In this document: piece by piece, positions 63,420 to 64,000 of the stretch
Position numbering within the stretch: the stretch's first letter is position 1
How the letters are laid out: each line of letters begins with the position of its first letter
DNA from: Candidatus Brachybacter algidus
Lineage (GTDB): Bacteria > Bacteroidota > Bacteroidia > Chitinophagales > Saprospiraceae
Direction of reading: 5' to 3'
Assembly: GCA_016711705.1 (NCBI GenBank)
Contig: JADJSK010000003.1
Location: 1-64,000 of the forward strand
Length of the DNA: 64,000 bases
Position numbers and translations under genes: made by a program
The notes under the pieces: model-generated
What the model was told of the DNA's origin: nothing
What the model saw: only the letters and a program-made list of their open reading frames with translations
Database searches by the model: none

Positions 63420-64000
63420 ATGGCTTTAGACCAAGTTGATGTGGATGAAATAGTAGAGGTGAAGGTAGAAAAAGAGATGTCTTTTTTTGAGCACCTTGAA
63501 GCCTTAAGATGGCATATTATCAGGGCGCTTATAGCAGTAGCATCTATTGCTACTTTTGTTTTTTTTCAGAAAGATTTTGTATTCAAGACTATTGTATTTG
63601 GTCCGAGAAATCCGGATTTTTATACTTACAGGCTATTTTGCTCTTTTGGTGAAATGATGTGTATACAGCCAACTCGTTTTGAAGTAATAACCAGGGACCT
63701 AGCAGAAAAATTTACAACTCACATCTCTGTATCGATTATTCTGGGGCTAATAGTTGCTTTTCCATATGTTTTTTGGGAGTTTTGGAGATTTATAAAGCCG
63801 GGCCTTTATCCAAATGAACGTAAATCTGCGCGTGGCGTAGTTCTTATTTGTTCACTACTATTCATAATGGGTGTATTATTTGGTTATTATTTTATCGCTC
63901 CTTTTGCACTTTCTTTCTTAGCAGGTTATGAATTGGCGGATACCTTAGCCACACCTACGTTGAATAGCTATATTAATTACATGGTCATGTTTACACTGCC
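63420..64000 (+). CDS. tatC: Sec-independent protein translocase TatC, 5' part
   Basis: The gene runs off the window; 193 residues are visible from the ATG at 63420. TatC is the polytopic receptor of the twin-arginine export pathway that recognises the RR signal peptide. An acidic N-terminal extension (VDVDEIVEVKVEKEM) precedes the conserved start SFFEHLEALRWHIIRAL. The helix 1 region, the periplasmic loop with EVITRDLAEKF, and FPYVFWEFWRFIKPGLYPNE, the family signature, follow. tatA/tatB are not visible. Confidence 0.93.
   Translation, partial: MALDQVDVDEIVEVKVEKEMSFFEHLEALRWHIIRALIAVASIATFVFFQKDFVFKTIVFGPRNPDFYTYRLFCSFGEMMCIQPTRFEVITRDLAEKFTTHISVSIILGLIVAFPYVFWEFWRFIKPGLYPNERKSARGVVLICSLLFIMGVLFGYYFIAPFALSFLAGYELADTLATPTLNSYINYMVMFTL

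Overview
The window is AT-rich DNA from a member of the Bacteroidota, most likely the Saprospiria/Chitinophagia side of the phylum (the finer placement is inference). The evidence is a C-terminal type IX secretion sorting domain, many promoters with the Bacteroidota -7 element TAnnTTTG, scarcity of Shine-Dalgarno sequences, and lineage-typical genes (DUF3822 next to rsmD, PD40-OmpA proteins, BrxA/BrxB bacilliredoxin, WbqC, a fused alpha/beta 2-oxoacid dehydrogenase E1). It reads as an ordinary chromosomal segment. No rRNA, tRNA, CRISPR array, transposase or phage gene was found.

Layout. 1-9.2 kb: 3' part of a T9SS-secreted protein, a hairpin and homopolymer-rich gap, a 2045-aa alpha-2-macroglobulin lipoprotein, and a RelE-type toxin-antitoxin pair. 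9.4-15.5 kb: ppk1, purB, a WecA/TagO-like glycan-lipid transferase, a small secreted protein and ung. 15.5-16.5 kb: a large repeat field (degenerate 7/8-mers, then a 160-bp tandem repeat carrying helically phased 9-bp boxes). 16.6-24.7 kb: an NtrY-like sensor kinase with two apparent homopolymer frameshifts, a two-domain OmpA protein, an ArsC/Spx-family protein and metG. 25-31 kb: a repeat-rich gap, wbqC plus a PD40-OmpA protein (overlapping ATGA), and uvrC plus a sugar-kinase-like protein. 32-40 kb: an unknown protein with a possible HTH, rsmD/DUF3822, tsaD, and a 1172-aa outer-membrane protein. 40-50 kb: an MFS transporter, a TonB-dependent-receptor-like protein, a 166-bp tandem repeat, leucyl aminopeptidase, then MFS/metallo-hydrolase/lipoprotein/bacilliredoxin. 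50-58 kb: a candidate non-coding RNA, then the branched-chain amino-acid operon ilvD-ilvB-ilvN-ilvC-ilvA on the minus strand. 58-64 kb: a dolichol-phosphate-mannose-synthase-like enzyme, the fused E1, a DUF1573 protein whose 3' end and terminator recur three more times downstream, and the start of tatC.

The best regulatory discovery is in the ilv leader. A complete promoter (TTTG, 20 nt, TAACTTTG) is followed by a 13-codon leader peptide ending in four consecutive Ile codons and then a T-tailed hairpin, with an upstream segment that can form a competing structure. This is the layout of ribosome-mediated attenuation, here in a Bacteroidota operon. The second notable item is the set of 13 CAACGGTTG-like boxes spaced exactly 10 bp within 160-bp repeats upstream of the sensor kinase. 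The third is an unusually rich population of intergenic repeats: oriented 7-mers just after stop codons, a CCCTCTTTGGAGAGGG family, inverted-repeat elements, and tandem terminators.

Data quality. Three of the four disrupted reading frames are each repaired by changing one base in a homopolymer of exactly six, which points to consensus errors rather than pseudogenes. The poly-C/poly-G/poly-A stretch near 1.83-1.94 kb may also be poorly resolved sequence.
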